15,431 bases of DNA from Treponema sp. GTDB lineage: Bacteria; Spirochaetota; Spirochaetia; Treponematales; Treponemataceae. Below are positions 5,912 to 12,574 of this stretch, in pieces (within the stretch, counting starts at the first letter, position 1; every line of letters starts with the position of its first letter). Location of the stretch: assembly GCA_022510885.1 (NCBI GenBank), contig JAFLSP010000029.1:1-15431 (forward strand), given 5' to 3'. Both the position numbers and the translations under genes were made by a program. Under the pieces are notes generated by a model. It ran no database searches. It saw only the letters and a program-made list of their open reading frames with translations, and was not told the DNA's origin.

Positions 5912-6448
5912 ATGAGAGAGACCCCTGAAAAACTGAACACGCAGGCAATAGAGCTGGCGCAACAAGGCAATTACACCGAGGCCATCGCCTGTTTTAAACG
6001 CGCCTTGTCGCTGGAGCGGCACAATCATCTGCTGTGGTACAACCTGGGCATTACCTACCGTGACGCGGGAGACTTGACCAATGCCCGCATCGCGCTCGAA
6101 CGGGCCTACGAGATTAACGATGAGGACGACGACATCGTGGAGACGCTCGCGGTCACCTGCTTCCACATGGGTGACTACGTGACGGCGACGGAATACTGCA
6201 CGGACGGGCTGGCGACCAACTCGGACAACGCGCATCTGTGGAATCTCCTGGGAGTCATCAACTTCAACCGCGACGAGTACGCGCTCGCGGCGGAGTCGTT
6301 CGAGCAGGCAATCACGATAAACCCGTACTATTACGACGCGCTCTACAACCTGCGCGATGCCTACGCGGAGCTGGGAAACAAGGCGGGAGTCGCTATGTGC
6401 GAGCAGCAGATGCGCCACATCTCCCCGAGCGGAAAGAACCATGCGTAG
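5912..6448 (+). CDS. Tetratricopeptide repeat protein
   Basis: This 178-residue protein is made almost entirely of TPR units: about five 34-residue helix pairs between residues 5 and 170. Typical cores include AQQGNYTEAIACFKRAL, LWYNLGITYRDAGDL and LWNLLGVINFNRDEYALA. It has no signal peptide or membrane segment, so it is probably a cytosolic scaffold. Its partner cannot be inferred from sequence. It lies 6 nt after the polyprenyl synthase stop, and its last 8 nt overlap the start of the RseC-family gene, so the three are almost certainly co-transcribed. The acidic stretch at about residues 70-75 (NDEDDD) separates two repeats. Confidence 0.85.
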   Translation: MRETPEKLNTQAIELAQQGNYTEAIACFKRALSLERHNHLLWYNLGITYRDAGDLTNARIALERAYEINDEDDDIVETLAVTCFHMGDYVTATEYCTDGLATNSDNAHLWNLLGVINFNRDEYALAAESFEQAITINPYYYDALYNLRDAYAELGNKAGVAMCEQQMRHISPSGKNHA

Positions 6449-6851
6449 CCATGCGTTCATTACCGACGTTACGGAACGCGAGATTTATGCCATGCAACTG
6501 GTTACCGAAGCCTGCGTCACCTGCGCGGCGGACTGCATTCAGCGCGGAAAGCCGTTTGCCGTGGCGAACAGCCGCCGCCTTGCCGTAGAAAAGGGAAGCA
6601 TCGTGCGCATCGGCCGGTCACGGCTCACGCGCGGCATACACGGGTTTGCCGCGCTCGTCATTCCCGTGGCGAGCGCGGCCGCGGGCCTCGCGCTTGCAAA
6701 CCCCATCGCACAAAAAATCGGCTTTGAAAGTACGGAGACTTTCAAAGCCGTCTGTGTCATGTCATTTCTCGCGGTGTCGGCGGGCATCGTCTTTGCCCTC
6801 AGCCGCAGCACCCTGCATCTTTCCAAGCCGGAAATCTTGCAGGTGCTCTGA
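6441..6851 (+). CDS. RseC/MucC-family (SoxR-reducing system) membrane protein
   Basis: This 136-residue protein has a Cys cluster C25-x2-C28-x3-C32, a short beta-rich segment (about 38-60), and two hydrophobic helices at about 66-88 and 101-121. This is the RseC/MucC layout. In proteobacteria RseC modulates sigma-E signalling or forms part of the Rsx/Rse SoxR-reducing complex. In Rnf-containing anaerobes homologues sit with electron-transport genes. Which role applies in a spirochaete is unknown. The family call rests on layout and the Cys motif, not strong sequence identity. Start: the ATG at 6441 overlaps the TPR gene end by 8 nt and puts the Cys motif at the usual distance. A longer frame reading back to 6357 would lie wholly inside the TPR gene. 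The gene ends 18 bp from the convergent cheB stop. Confidence 0.65.
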   Translation: MRSHAFITDVTEREIYAMQLVTEACVTCAADCIQRGKPFAVANSRRLAVEKGSIVRIGRSRLTRGIHGFAALVIPVASAAAGLALANPIAQKIGFESTETFKAVCVMSFLAVSAGIVFALSRSTLHLSKPEILQVL

Positions 6852-6869
6852 TGCGTACCTGCCGGGCAG

Positions 6870-8096
6870 TTACCCTGCCAGGTGCTCCCGCGCGAGCCTG
6901 CTGATTTCGTCCGCCATCTGCTCCAGCGACACTTGCCGCTGCACCGCGCCAAGCTCATTCGCCACGCGCGGCATACCGTACACAATAGAAGACTTTTCGT
7001 CCTGCCCGAGCGTCCACGCGCCCTGCTTGCGCATCTCCGCCAGCTGCACCGCGCCATCCTTGCCCATGCCGGTCATGATGACCCCCAGCGCGTGATTCCG
7101 GTACACCTTCGCAATGCTCTCAAACATCACGTCCACCGACGGGCGGTGTCCGTTGCGCTGCGGCTCCTGCGAAAGCCTGATGACATACTTCGGGCCGTCC
7201 TGCTCCACGAACATGTGGAAGTTGCCCGGCGCGATATACACGTGCCCGCCCTCGATTTTGTCCCCGTCCGCTGCCTCTTTCACTTCCAGCGCGCAGATAC
7301 GGTTCAGACTGCTGGCGAATTCCTTGGTGAATCCCGACGGCATGTGCTGCACGACCAGAACCGGCTGCTTGAGGCGCGGGTCAATCATCTTGAATATATC
7401 GCGGAGCGCGTTCGGTCCGCCCGTAGAAATGCCGATGGCGATAATATCAATCTTGCCGCCTTCGCGCAGGGGCGTGATGACCGGGGTGTTTTTGGATTTC
7501 GTCGCAAGACCCGCTTTGAGCGCCTCGCTTGCCTTGCGTGCCTCTTCCGCCTTGTGCGCAATCTCTTCGTCAAGGAGCGCGTTGATTTTCTCCTCGTCCA
7601 CCACGCCGTGCAACTTGCGCTTGATGGCGCGGTCGGCGGCAATCTTTGCATAGAAATCATCATGGTAGACCGTTTTTCCATGCAGCCGCGCATAGTGACC
7701 GCCATAAGACGAAATCTTCTCAATCAACTGGTCCGAAATCTGCGTAATATCGGCAGAAACCGAGCCGCGCGGCTTGGTGATGATGTCTGACGCACCCAAC
7801 TCAAGGCACTGCACCGCCACGGCCGTACCCTTTTCCGCAACGCTCGAAAGAATGATGACCGGTATCTTTATGCGGTTTTCCTTGCGGTACTTGAGGAATT
7901 CAATTCCCGACATCACCGGCATCTCAATGTCAAGGATAATGACATCGGGTTCGGTCTGCGAGAGCCTGTCAATCAGCGCCTTGCCGTCGCCCGCACGACC
8001 GACGACGTGCATACCGGGCACGCTCTCGACGGCACGTCCCACCAAATTGCGCATCAGCGCGGAATCATCACAAACTAATACGGAAATATCATCCAT
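6870..8096 (-). CDS. cheB: Chemotaxis response regulator / protein-glutamate methylesterase CheB
   Basis: This 408-residue protein removes methyl groups from (and can deamidate) chemoreceptor glutamates during adaptation. The N-terminal receiver domain (1-115) has D10/D11, phospho-acceptor D56 in ILDIEMP, and K108 in TKPRG. The C-terminal esterase domain (about 216-405) has the catalytic triad S224 (GISTGG), H251 (QHMPSGF) and D347 (MTGMGKDG). Between them is an unusually long linker of about 95 residues, rich in Glu, Ala and Lys and probably helical. E. coli CheB is about 349 residues, and most of the extra length is here. The start has GGAG in AGGAGCTAGAT just upstream. It lies 9 nt after the cheR stop, so the two are one operon. 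CheA would phosphorylate it; cheA is not in this window. Confidence 0.95.
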   Translation of the reverse strand: MDDISVLVCDDSALMRNLVGRAVESVPGMHVVGRAGDGKALIDRLSQTEPDVIILDIEMPVMSGIEFLKYRKENRIKIPVIILSSVAEKGTAVAVQCLELGASDIITKPRGSVSADITQISDQLIEKISSYGGHYARLHGKTVYHDDFYAKIAADRAIKRKLHGVVDEEKINALLDEEIAHKAEEARKASEALKAGLATKSKNTPVITPLREGGKIDIIAIGISTGGPNALRDIFKMIDPRLKQPVLVVQHMPSGFTKEFASSLNRICALEVKEAADGDKIEGGHVYIAPGNFHMFVEQDGPKYVIRLSQEPQRNGHRPSVDVMFESIAKVYRNHALGVIMTGMGKDGAVQLAEMRKQGAWTLGQDEKSSIVYGMPRVANELGAVQRQVSLEQMADEISRLAREHLAG

Positions 8097-8105
8097 ATCT
8101 AGCTC

Positions 8106-8924
8106 CTATTTATCGATTTTCTGATAGAGACATGCCCAGTCGGTCTTCAGAAATTCAAACTTCACGTCCATGCCGAACAGGGATTCCGAATGACCGATGA
8201 ACAGATATGAGTGCGGCGCCATCGCGTTGTAGAAACGGTCGATGACCGCTTTCTGCGCCGGCTCATCAAAATAAATCAGCACGTTGCGGCAGAACACCAC
8301 GTCAAAATTCCGCACGCCCGAGTCGTTGCGCAGATTATGGTAGTCGAATTTAATGTGCGACATCAGTTCCCGCGTCGCCTGGTAGCCCTTCTCCGTCCGC
8401 GTGAAAAAGCGGTTGAGGTATTTCAGCGGAATGCCCGTGACGCGCGACGTAGGGTAAAAGCCCTGCTGCCCGACCATGAGCGACTTGAGCGAAATGTCCG
8501 ATGCCATGATGTTGAAGCGGTACGGCGGCGGCAGCATATCGCAGAGAATCATCGCGAGCGTGTACGGCTCCTCGCCCGTTGAGCAGCCCGCGCTCCAGAT
8601 GTTGATGCGCCCGTCGCCCCGCTTCTTCTTCTCTTCGATGATATGCGGGATGACATAGTTCACGAGCGCGTCAAAATGCGGCTGGTTGCGGAAAAAGCGC
8701 GTCAGGTTCGTGGTGACCGAATCCAGCATCAGTTTCATCTCGCGCTCGTCGGACGTAATGAGTTTATAGTAATCGTCAACGCTTGTAATCTGCTTTTCGC
8801 GCAGGTTTTCTTTCAGCCGAGTGTCAAGAATCGAACGGTTTGTCGCCGAAAACGTAATGCCGCTCAGGTCATAGATAAGCTTGCGGAACATCTCAAACTC
8901 TGCGTCTGTCAATAAATCTGCCAT
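8106..8924 (-). CDS. cheR: Chemotaxis protein methyltransferase CheR
   Basis: This 272-residue enzyme transfers methyl groups from S-adenosylmethionine to receptor glutamates, opposing CheB. It has the N-terminal helical CheR domain (1-75) ending in TTNLTRFFRN. The SAM-binding loop WSAGCSTGEEPYT is at 110-122, ASDIS (141-145, ribose-binding acidic residue D143) follows, and FCRNVLIYFD is at 211-220. Length is normal and there is no fused TPR tail. It is the first gene of the cheR-cheB operon. No Shine-Dalgarno sequence precedes the ATG; instead the -10 box lies 7 nt upstream, which suggests a leaderless mRNA. The promoter has two near-identical 14-bp direct repeats upstream. Confidence 0.95.
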   Translation of the reverse strand: MADLLTDAEFEMFRKLIYDLSGITFSATNRSILDTRLKENLREKQITSVDDYYKLITSDEREMKLMLDSVTTNLTRFFRNQPHFDALVNYVIPHIIEEKKKRGDGRINIWSAGCSTGEEPYTLAMILCDMLPPPYRFNIMASDISLKSLMVGQQGFYPTSRVTGIPLKYLNRFFTRTEKGYQATRELMSHIKFDYHNLRNDSGVRNFDVVFCRNVLIYFDEPAQKAVIDRFYNAMAPHSYLFIGHSESLFGMDVKFEFLKTDWACLYQKIDK

Positions 8925-8931
8925 AAAGCAT

Positions 8932-8960
8932 ATTATACAACCACGAGGAAAAAAAGTAAA
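8932..8960 (-). promoter_or_regulatory. cheR-cheB promoter
   Basis: On the minus strand, TTTACT (8960-8955), a 17-bp spacer, and a perfect TATAAT (8937-8932) precede cheR. The -10 box ends 7 nt before the ATG at 8924, so the transcript should start at the start codon. This looks like a sigma-70 promoter rather than a sigma-28 flagellar one. Confidence 0.7.
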
Positions 8961-8988
8961 TGAAAATTAAAACCAAGTGAATGAAAAT
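8954..8988. repeat. Two direct repeats overlapping the cheR -35 region
   Basis: AAGTAAATGAAAAT (8954-8967) and AAGTGAATGAAAAT (8975-8988), written on the + strand, differ at one base. They are 21 bp apart, two helical turns. The first overlaps the cheR -35 box and the second abuts the lptB stop. Placement at about -30 to -64 relative to the predicted cheR start fits an activator or an UP-element-like site. Confidence 0.5.
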
Positions 8989-9773
8989 CACATGGAAAAG
9001 TCTTTGCCCAGGTAGATTTCGCGGGCGACGGGACTGGCGAGGATTTCGTCCTTGCTGCCCTGAATCATAATCTGTCCCGTGCTGATGATGATGGCGCGGT
9101 CGGTGATTTCGAGCGTGTCGCGCACGTTGTGGTCGGTAATCAGGATGCCGATGCCGCGCCGCGCGAGCAGCGTAATCATGCCCTTGATGTCGGCGACGGC
9201 AATCGGGTCGATGCCCGCAAAAGGCTCGTCCAGCAGCAGGAATTTCGGCTCGATGGCAAGGGAGCGCGCGATTTCGGTGCGCCGCCGCTCGCCGCCGCTC
9301 AGCGTGAACGCCTGCTGCTTGCGGATGCGCCCGATTGAGAATTCTTCTATTAATTCCTCTAACCGCTGCTTTTTCTGCGCGCGCGACAGGTCGCGGCGGG
9401 TCTCCAAAATCGACCAGATGTTCTCTTCCACGGTGAGCTTGCGGAACACGCTCGGCTCCTGCGGCAGGTACGAAATGCCGATGCGCGCACGCTTGTACAT
9501 GGGCAAAGTGGTGATGCATTGGTCATCCAAGAAAATCTCGCCCGCCGTCGGCTTGTGGAAGCCGACAATCATGTAGAACGTGGTCGTCTTTCCCGCGCCG
9601 TTTGGCCCGAGCAGCCCAAGCACTTCGCCCGTCTGCATGGAAAAATCAACGCCCTGCACCACTTTTTTCTTGCCGAACATCTTGTACAGGCTGCTCGCGC
9701 GTAAGGTGTGAGGCGCGGCGGCCTGCGGTGCGGAACGTGTTTCGGTCACCGGTTCGCTCATATCATCACTCAT
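8988..9773 (-). CDS. lptB: LPS-export-type ABC transporter ATP-binding protein LptB
   Basis: This cytoplasmic ATPase powers lipid extraction from the inner membrane together with LptF/G. It has all ABC motifs: Walker A GPNGAGKTT (56-64 from this start), a Q-loop (PQEPSVFRKLT), signature LSGGE (158-162), Walker B FLLLDEP (178-184), and the switch histidine H215 in ITDHN. The 'SGGERRRTEIARSLA' and 'PFAGIDPIAV' blocks are characteristic of LptB. About 22 polar residues precede the family core and vary with start choice. The ATG at 9773 has GAGG 6 nt upstream and overlaps lptA by 8 nt. ATGs at 9785 (weak ribosome site) and 9761 are alternatives. It is the last gene of the rny-pyrG-lptC-lptA-lptB operon. 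No clear intrinsic terminator follows its stop before the cheR promoter. Confidence 0.92.
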   Translation of the reverse strand: MSDDMSEPVTETRSAPQAAAPHTLRASSLYKMFGKKKVVQGVDFSMQTGEVLGLLGPNGAGKTTTFYMIVGFHKPTAGEIFLDDQCITTLPMYKRARIGISYLPQEPSVFRKLTVEENIWSILETRRDLSRAQKKQRLEELIEEFSIGRIRKQQAFTLSGGERRRTEIARSLAIEPKFLLLDEPFAGIDPIAVADIKGMITLLARRGIGILITDHNVRDTLEITDRAIIISTGQIMIQGSKDEILASPVAREIYLGKDFSM

Positions 9774-10425
9774 CGCTCGCCTCATCCGTCAGTTCCGCAG
9801 ACGCGGGTTCTTTCTTGCTGTCCGTCACCGTGCCGCGCACGCGCCCGTCCAGCGTGATTTCCTGCGTGTCCAAATTGAGCGTGATTTCCTGCGCGCGGAA
9901 CGTATCGTCGCCCTGCACGATTTGGGGATTGCCGCTCATGTCCAGCATTTTGTCGCCCTTGCGGTAGACGGCATACGCCGACGTGCATACGTTGTCTTTC
10001 TGATGCAACGTCACGTATATCTGCATGACGGCGATTTCTGCCGTCTGATTATACTCAATAATCTGCGCGTCCGCCGTCACTTCGTTCACAATGTCCACCA
10101 GATGCACGGAGTTTTCCAGATTGGCAATTTTTGTCTGCCGGTCATAGCGCATCTTGCCGCACGTAAAGTCCATCTGACTTTCGGTGTTCTTCCCCGTGAC
10201 CGCACCCTCTGCCACAATGTAGCGGAAATTATCGCCAGACAGCTCAATGACATCCGCCGTGATTTCCATCGTCTCGGTCTTGACGAATGCATTTCCCTCA
10301 AGGCGCGTCGTGTCGCTCTTGCTGCCCGCCGTTCCTTTCAGAGAATCCGCGCGGAACGAGATTTTTTCGGCACACAGCGCGGAAAGCGCGAATGCACACA
10401 TGGCACACGCAAGCAGCCGCCTCAT
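9766..10425 (-). CDS. lptA: LptA/OstA-family periplasmic lipid-transport protein
   Basis: This 219-residue protein has an N-terminal signal peptide (RR, then a hydrophobic run to about residue 19, cleavage likely after SALCA). The body is beta-strand-rich OstA-like sequence with repeated 'xxADxIExxxDN' and 'xAxGAVTGKN' type strands, the building blocks of the beta-jellyroll bridge. LptA carries lipid from LptC across the periplasm. It ends in an acidic tail. Its start overlaps the lptC stop as ATGA (10422-10425), and its end overlaps the chosen lptB start. Family assignment comes from fold-like repeats plus the flanking lptC and lptB. Treponemes such as T. pallidum lack LPS, so the cargo here may be another glycolipid. 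Confidence 0.8.
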   Translation of the reverse strand: MRRLLACAMCAFALSALCAEKISFRADSLKGTAGSKSDTTRLEGNAFVKTETMEITADVIELSGDNFRYIVAEGAVTGKNTESQMDFTCGKMRYDRQTKIANLENSVHLVDIVNEVTADAQIIEYNQTAEIAVMQIYVTLHQKDNVCTSAYAVYRKGDKMLDMSGNPQIVQGDDTFRAQEITLNLDTQEITLDGRVRGTVTDSKKEPASAELTDEASDE

Positions 10426-10973
10426 TCCTCAGCCCCGCTTTCTTCATCATCCGCAGTGATGTCGCCCGTCACCTGCCCCAAAAACGAAAACGACTTGCTT
10501 ACGCCGCTGGAACTGAAACCGCGTCCCGTAATGACCGTATCTTTTTTCTCAATCGACACTTCGTCATCGCGTCCGCTCGTAATCTGCTCGTTCTTGCCAT
10601 TATATTTGAGCACGTCCGCAAAAATCCGCATATCCTGCGTATGCAGAATCAGCGAAATGTCGTCAAACATCAGATACAGTTCGTCCTGCGTGTTCGCCGC
10701 GAGCAGGTTGCACGAACCTTCCGTGTCCAACGTCCCCTCGCCGTCAAAAGTCTTGAACGTCGCCCGCCGCGCATACGAAGCACCGTCGCTTTTGTACTGC
10801 TCGATGCGCTCCGCCGCAATCTCCACCGTCACCGCATTGTCCTCATAGCGCGAAAACTGCACGTCGGTAAACAGGAATTCGGGAACGACATCCTCCACGC
10901 TCGCGGTCTTTCCGTAATCAAGCGAGCAGCCCCAGACAACGACCGCCGCAAGCAGCGGAAACAGACGCTTCAT
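10422..10973 (-). CDS. lptC: LptC-family protein, predicted lipoprotein
   Basis: This 183-residue protein is predicted to dock LptA to the inner-membrane transporter. The N-terminus, MKRLFPLLAAVVVWGC, is a short lipoprotein signal with a spirochaete-style lipobox (V-W-G-C, cleavage before C16). Canonical LptC instead keeps an uncleaved membrane helix. The rest is beta-rich LptC sequence, with ATFKTFDGEGTLDTEG in the middle and a closing GxGFSSS/FSFLGQVTGDI segment typical of the family. Start: the ATG at 10973 overlaps the pyrG stop as ATGA (10973-10970). A longer frame back to 11090 would lie inside pyrG and is rejected. Ribosome binding upstream is weak, so translation is probably coupled to pyrG. 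Confidence 0.8.
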   Translation of the reverse strand: MKRLFPLLAAVVVWGCSLDYGKTASVEDVVPEFLFTDVQFSRYEDNAVTVEIAAERIEQYKSDGASYARRATFKTFDGEGTLDTEGSCNLLAANTQDELYLMFDDISLILHTQDMRIFADVLKYNGKNEQITSGRDDEVSIEKKDTVITGRGFSSSGVSKSFSFLGQVTGDITADDEESGAEE

Positions 10974-12571
10974 TTTTTCTGCGACAAAGCCGCCCCAATA
11001 AACGCGCTGAACAGCGGGTGCGGCGTGGTCGGGCGCGAGACGAATTCCGGATGGAACTGCACACCGATTCCCCAGGGATGCCGCTGCCACTCAAACGCCT
11101 CCGCCTGCCGGTCATCTGCCGCCGTTGCCGCAATGACCAAGCCCTGTGCCGCCATGTCGTCCGTATAGCGGCGGTCAAACGTATATTTTGAGCGATGCCG
11201 CTCGCGCACCAGGTCGGTCTGGTATACGTCGTGCAGTCTCGTGCCTTTTTCAATGGCGACCGGCAGCGCACCCAATTTGACGACACCCACTGCCACCGAG
11301 CCGGACTGCTCTTCCGGCAGACTGATGACCGCATGCTGACTGTTCTGCATGAATTCCGTTGAGTCCGCGTCGCTCCATCCGAGCAGCGAGCGCGCCGTCT
11401 CAATCGCCATCAACTGCATTCCCAAATCAATGCCGAAATACGGAACATGCTGTTCACGCGCATAGCGCACCGTCGCGAGCAAGCCCAAGAAACCGCGCTG
11501 ACCGTAGTTTCCCGGAATGATGATGGCGTCCACGCCCGTAAAATGCGGCGCAACGTCCGCGCAGGATTCCAGCACCTCCGCGTCGATTTTCTGCAAGCGC
11601 AAACGCGCCCCGTGCGCCGTCGCCGCGTGGAACAGGCTTTCCTGCACGCTCTTGTAACAGTCGTCCAGATAATCCTTTTTGCCCACCATGGCAACCGTGA
11701 CCGTTTTTTCTGTTTTTTGCAGTTTTGCGAGAAAATCCGTCCAGGGCGCAACATCGACGTTCCGGTCGTCCATGCCCAGTTTCTTCAGAATGGCAGCGGC
11801 AATCCCCTGCTGATGGAACAATACGGGCAGCTCATAAATGGACGCATCAATGTCGGTTGATGCAAAGACCGACCCGAGCGACACATTGCAGAACATGGCA
11901 ATTTTCTTGCGCATCTCGTCGTCTATAGAGCGTTCGCACCGGCACAAAAGGATGTCCGGCTGAATTCCCCGCTCCTGCAACTGCTTGACGCTGTGCTGTG
12001 TCGGCTTTGTTTTCAGCTCGCCGCCGATAATCGTCGGCACGAGCGTCAGGTGCACGGTAATGCAATTTCCCCTGCCCTGCTCGTGGCTGAACTGCCGCGC
12101 CGCCTCCAAAAACGGAATGGACTCGATGTCGCCGACCGTACCGCCGATTTCTACAATAACGACATCCGCGCCCGTCCGCGTTCCCGCCTGTACGATACGC
12201 CGCTTGATTTCGTCAGTGATGTGCGGAATAACCTGCACGGCGCGCCCGTTATAACGCCCCGCGCGCTCGTTGTGAATAACCGTCGCATAGACCTTGCCGA
12301 TGGTCACGCAGTCGCTCTCGGTCACGCGCACGTTCGTAAAGCGCGCATACGTTCCCAAGTCGGCATCCGTCTCCGCGCCGTCCTCGGTAACGTACACCTC
12401 GCCGTGCTGATACGGACTGATAGTGCCGGCATCGATATTGATATACGGGTCGCACTTGACCATCGCGACGTTCAGTCCGCTGCATTCCAAGAGGCTGCCG
12501 ATAGATGCCGTCGCGACGCCCTTTCCCAGACTGGAGCAAACGCCGCTCGTGACCAGGATATACTTGCTCAT
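10970..12571 (-). CDS. pyrG: CTP synthase with a degenerate glutaminase site
   Basis: This 533-residue enzyme makes CTP from UTP, ATP and a nitrogen source. The synthase domain (1-265) looks intact: P-loop GVCSSLGKG (10-18), DPYINIDAGT, SPYQHGEVYV, EDGAETDADLG, VEIGGTVGDIES (140-151) and GELKTKPTQHSV. The glutamine amidotransferase domain (290-530) keeps H507 and E509 (QFHPE), but the nucleophile cysteine of the normal GICLGMQ motif is aspartate (GIDLGMQ, D382). The oxyanion motif GGFG reads GNYG (354-357), and the usual GxEG is GFLG. In E. coli the Cys-to-Ala mutant keeps only ammonia-dependent activity, so this protein probably uses free ammonia. It starts 3 nt after the rny stop and overlaps lptC by four bases. 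Confidence 0.95.
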   Translation of the reverse strand: MSKYILVTSGVCSSLGKGVATASIGSLLECSGLNVAMVKCDPYINIDAGTISPYQHGEVYVTEDGAETDADLGTYARFTNVRVTESDCVTIGKVYATVIHNERAGRYNGRAVQVIPHITDEIKRRIVQAGTRTGADVVIVEIGGTVGDIESIPFLEAARQFSHEQGRGNCITVHLTLVPTIIGGELKTKPTQHSVKQLQERGIQPDILLCRCERSIDDEMRKKIAMFCNVSLGSVFASTDIDASIYELPVLFHQQGIAAAILKKLGMDDRNVDVAPWTDFLAKLQKTEKTVTVAMVGKKDYLDDCYKSVQESLFHAATAHGARLRLQKIDAEVLESCADVAPHFTGVDAIIIPGNYGQRGFLGLLATVRYAREQHVPYFGIDLGMQLMAIETARSLLGWSDADSTEFMQNSQHAVISLPEEQSGSVAVGVVKLGALPVAIEKGTRLHDVYQTDLVRERHRSKYTFDRRYTDDMAAQGLVIAATAADDRQAEAFEWQRHPWGIGVQFHPEFVSRPTTPHPLFSAFIGAALSQKK

Positions 12572-12574
12572 GGG

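Noticed and set aside
4934..6460. 508-codon open frame on the minus strand
   Set aside because: It lies antisense to the polyprenyl synthase and TPR genes, is rich in Arg and Val from mirrored GC-rich codons, and has no recognisable domain.
6852..6883. Bidirectional terminator between the RseC-like gene and cheB
   Set aside because: Several GGCAG/CTGCC pairings exist, but there is no T-run on either strand and part lies inside cheB coding sequence.
8925..8990. Intrinsic terminator after lptB
   Set aside because: Only a 4-bp GTGA/TCAC pairing is present near the stop. The T-rich stretch belongs to the cheR promoter region.
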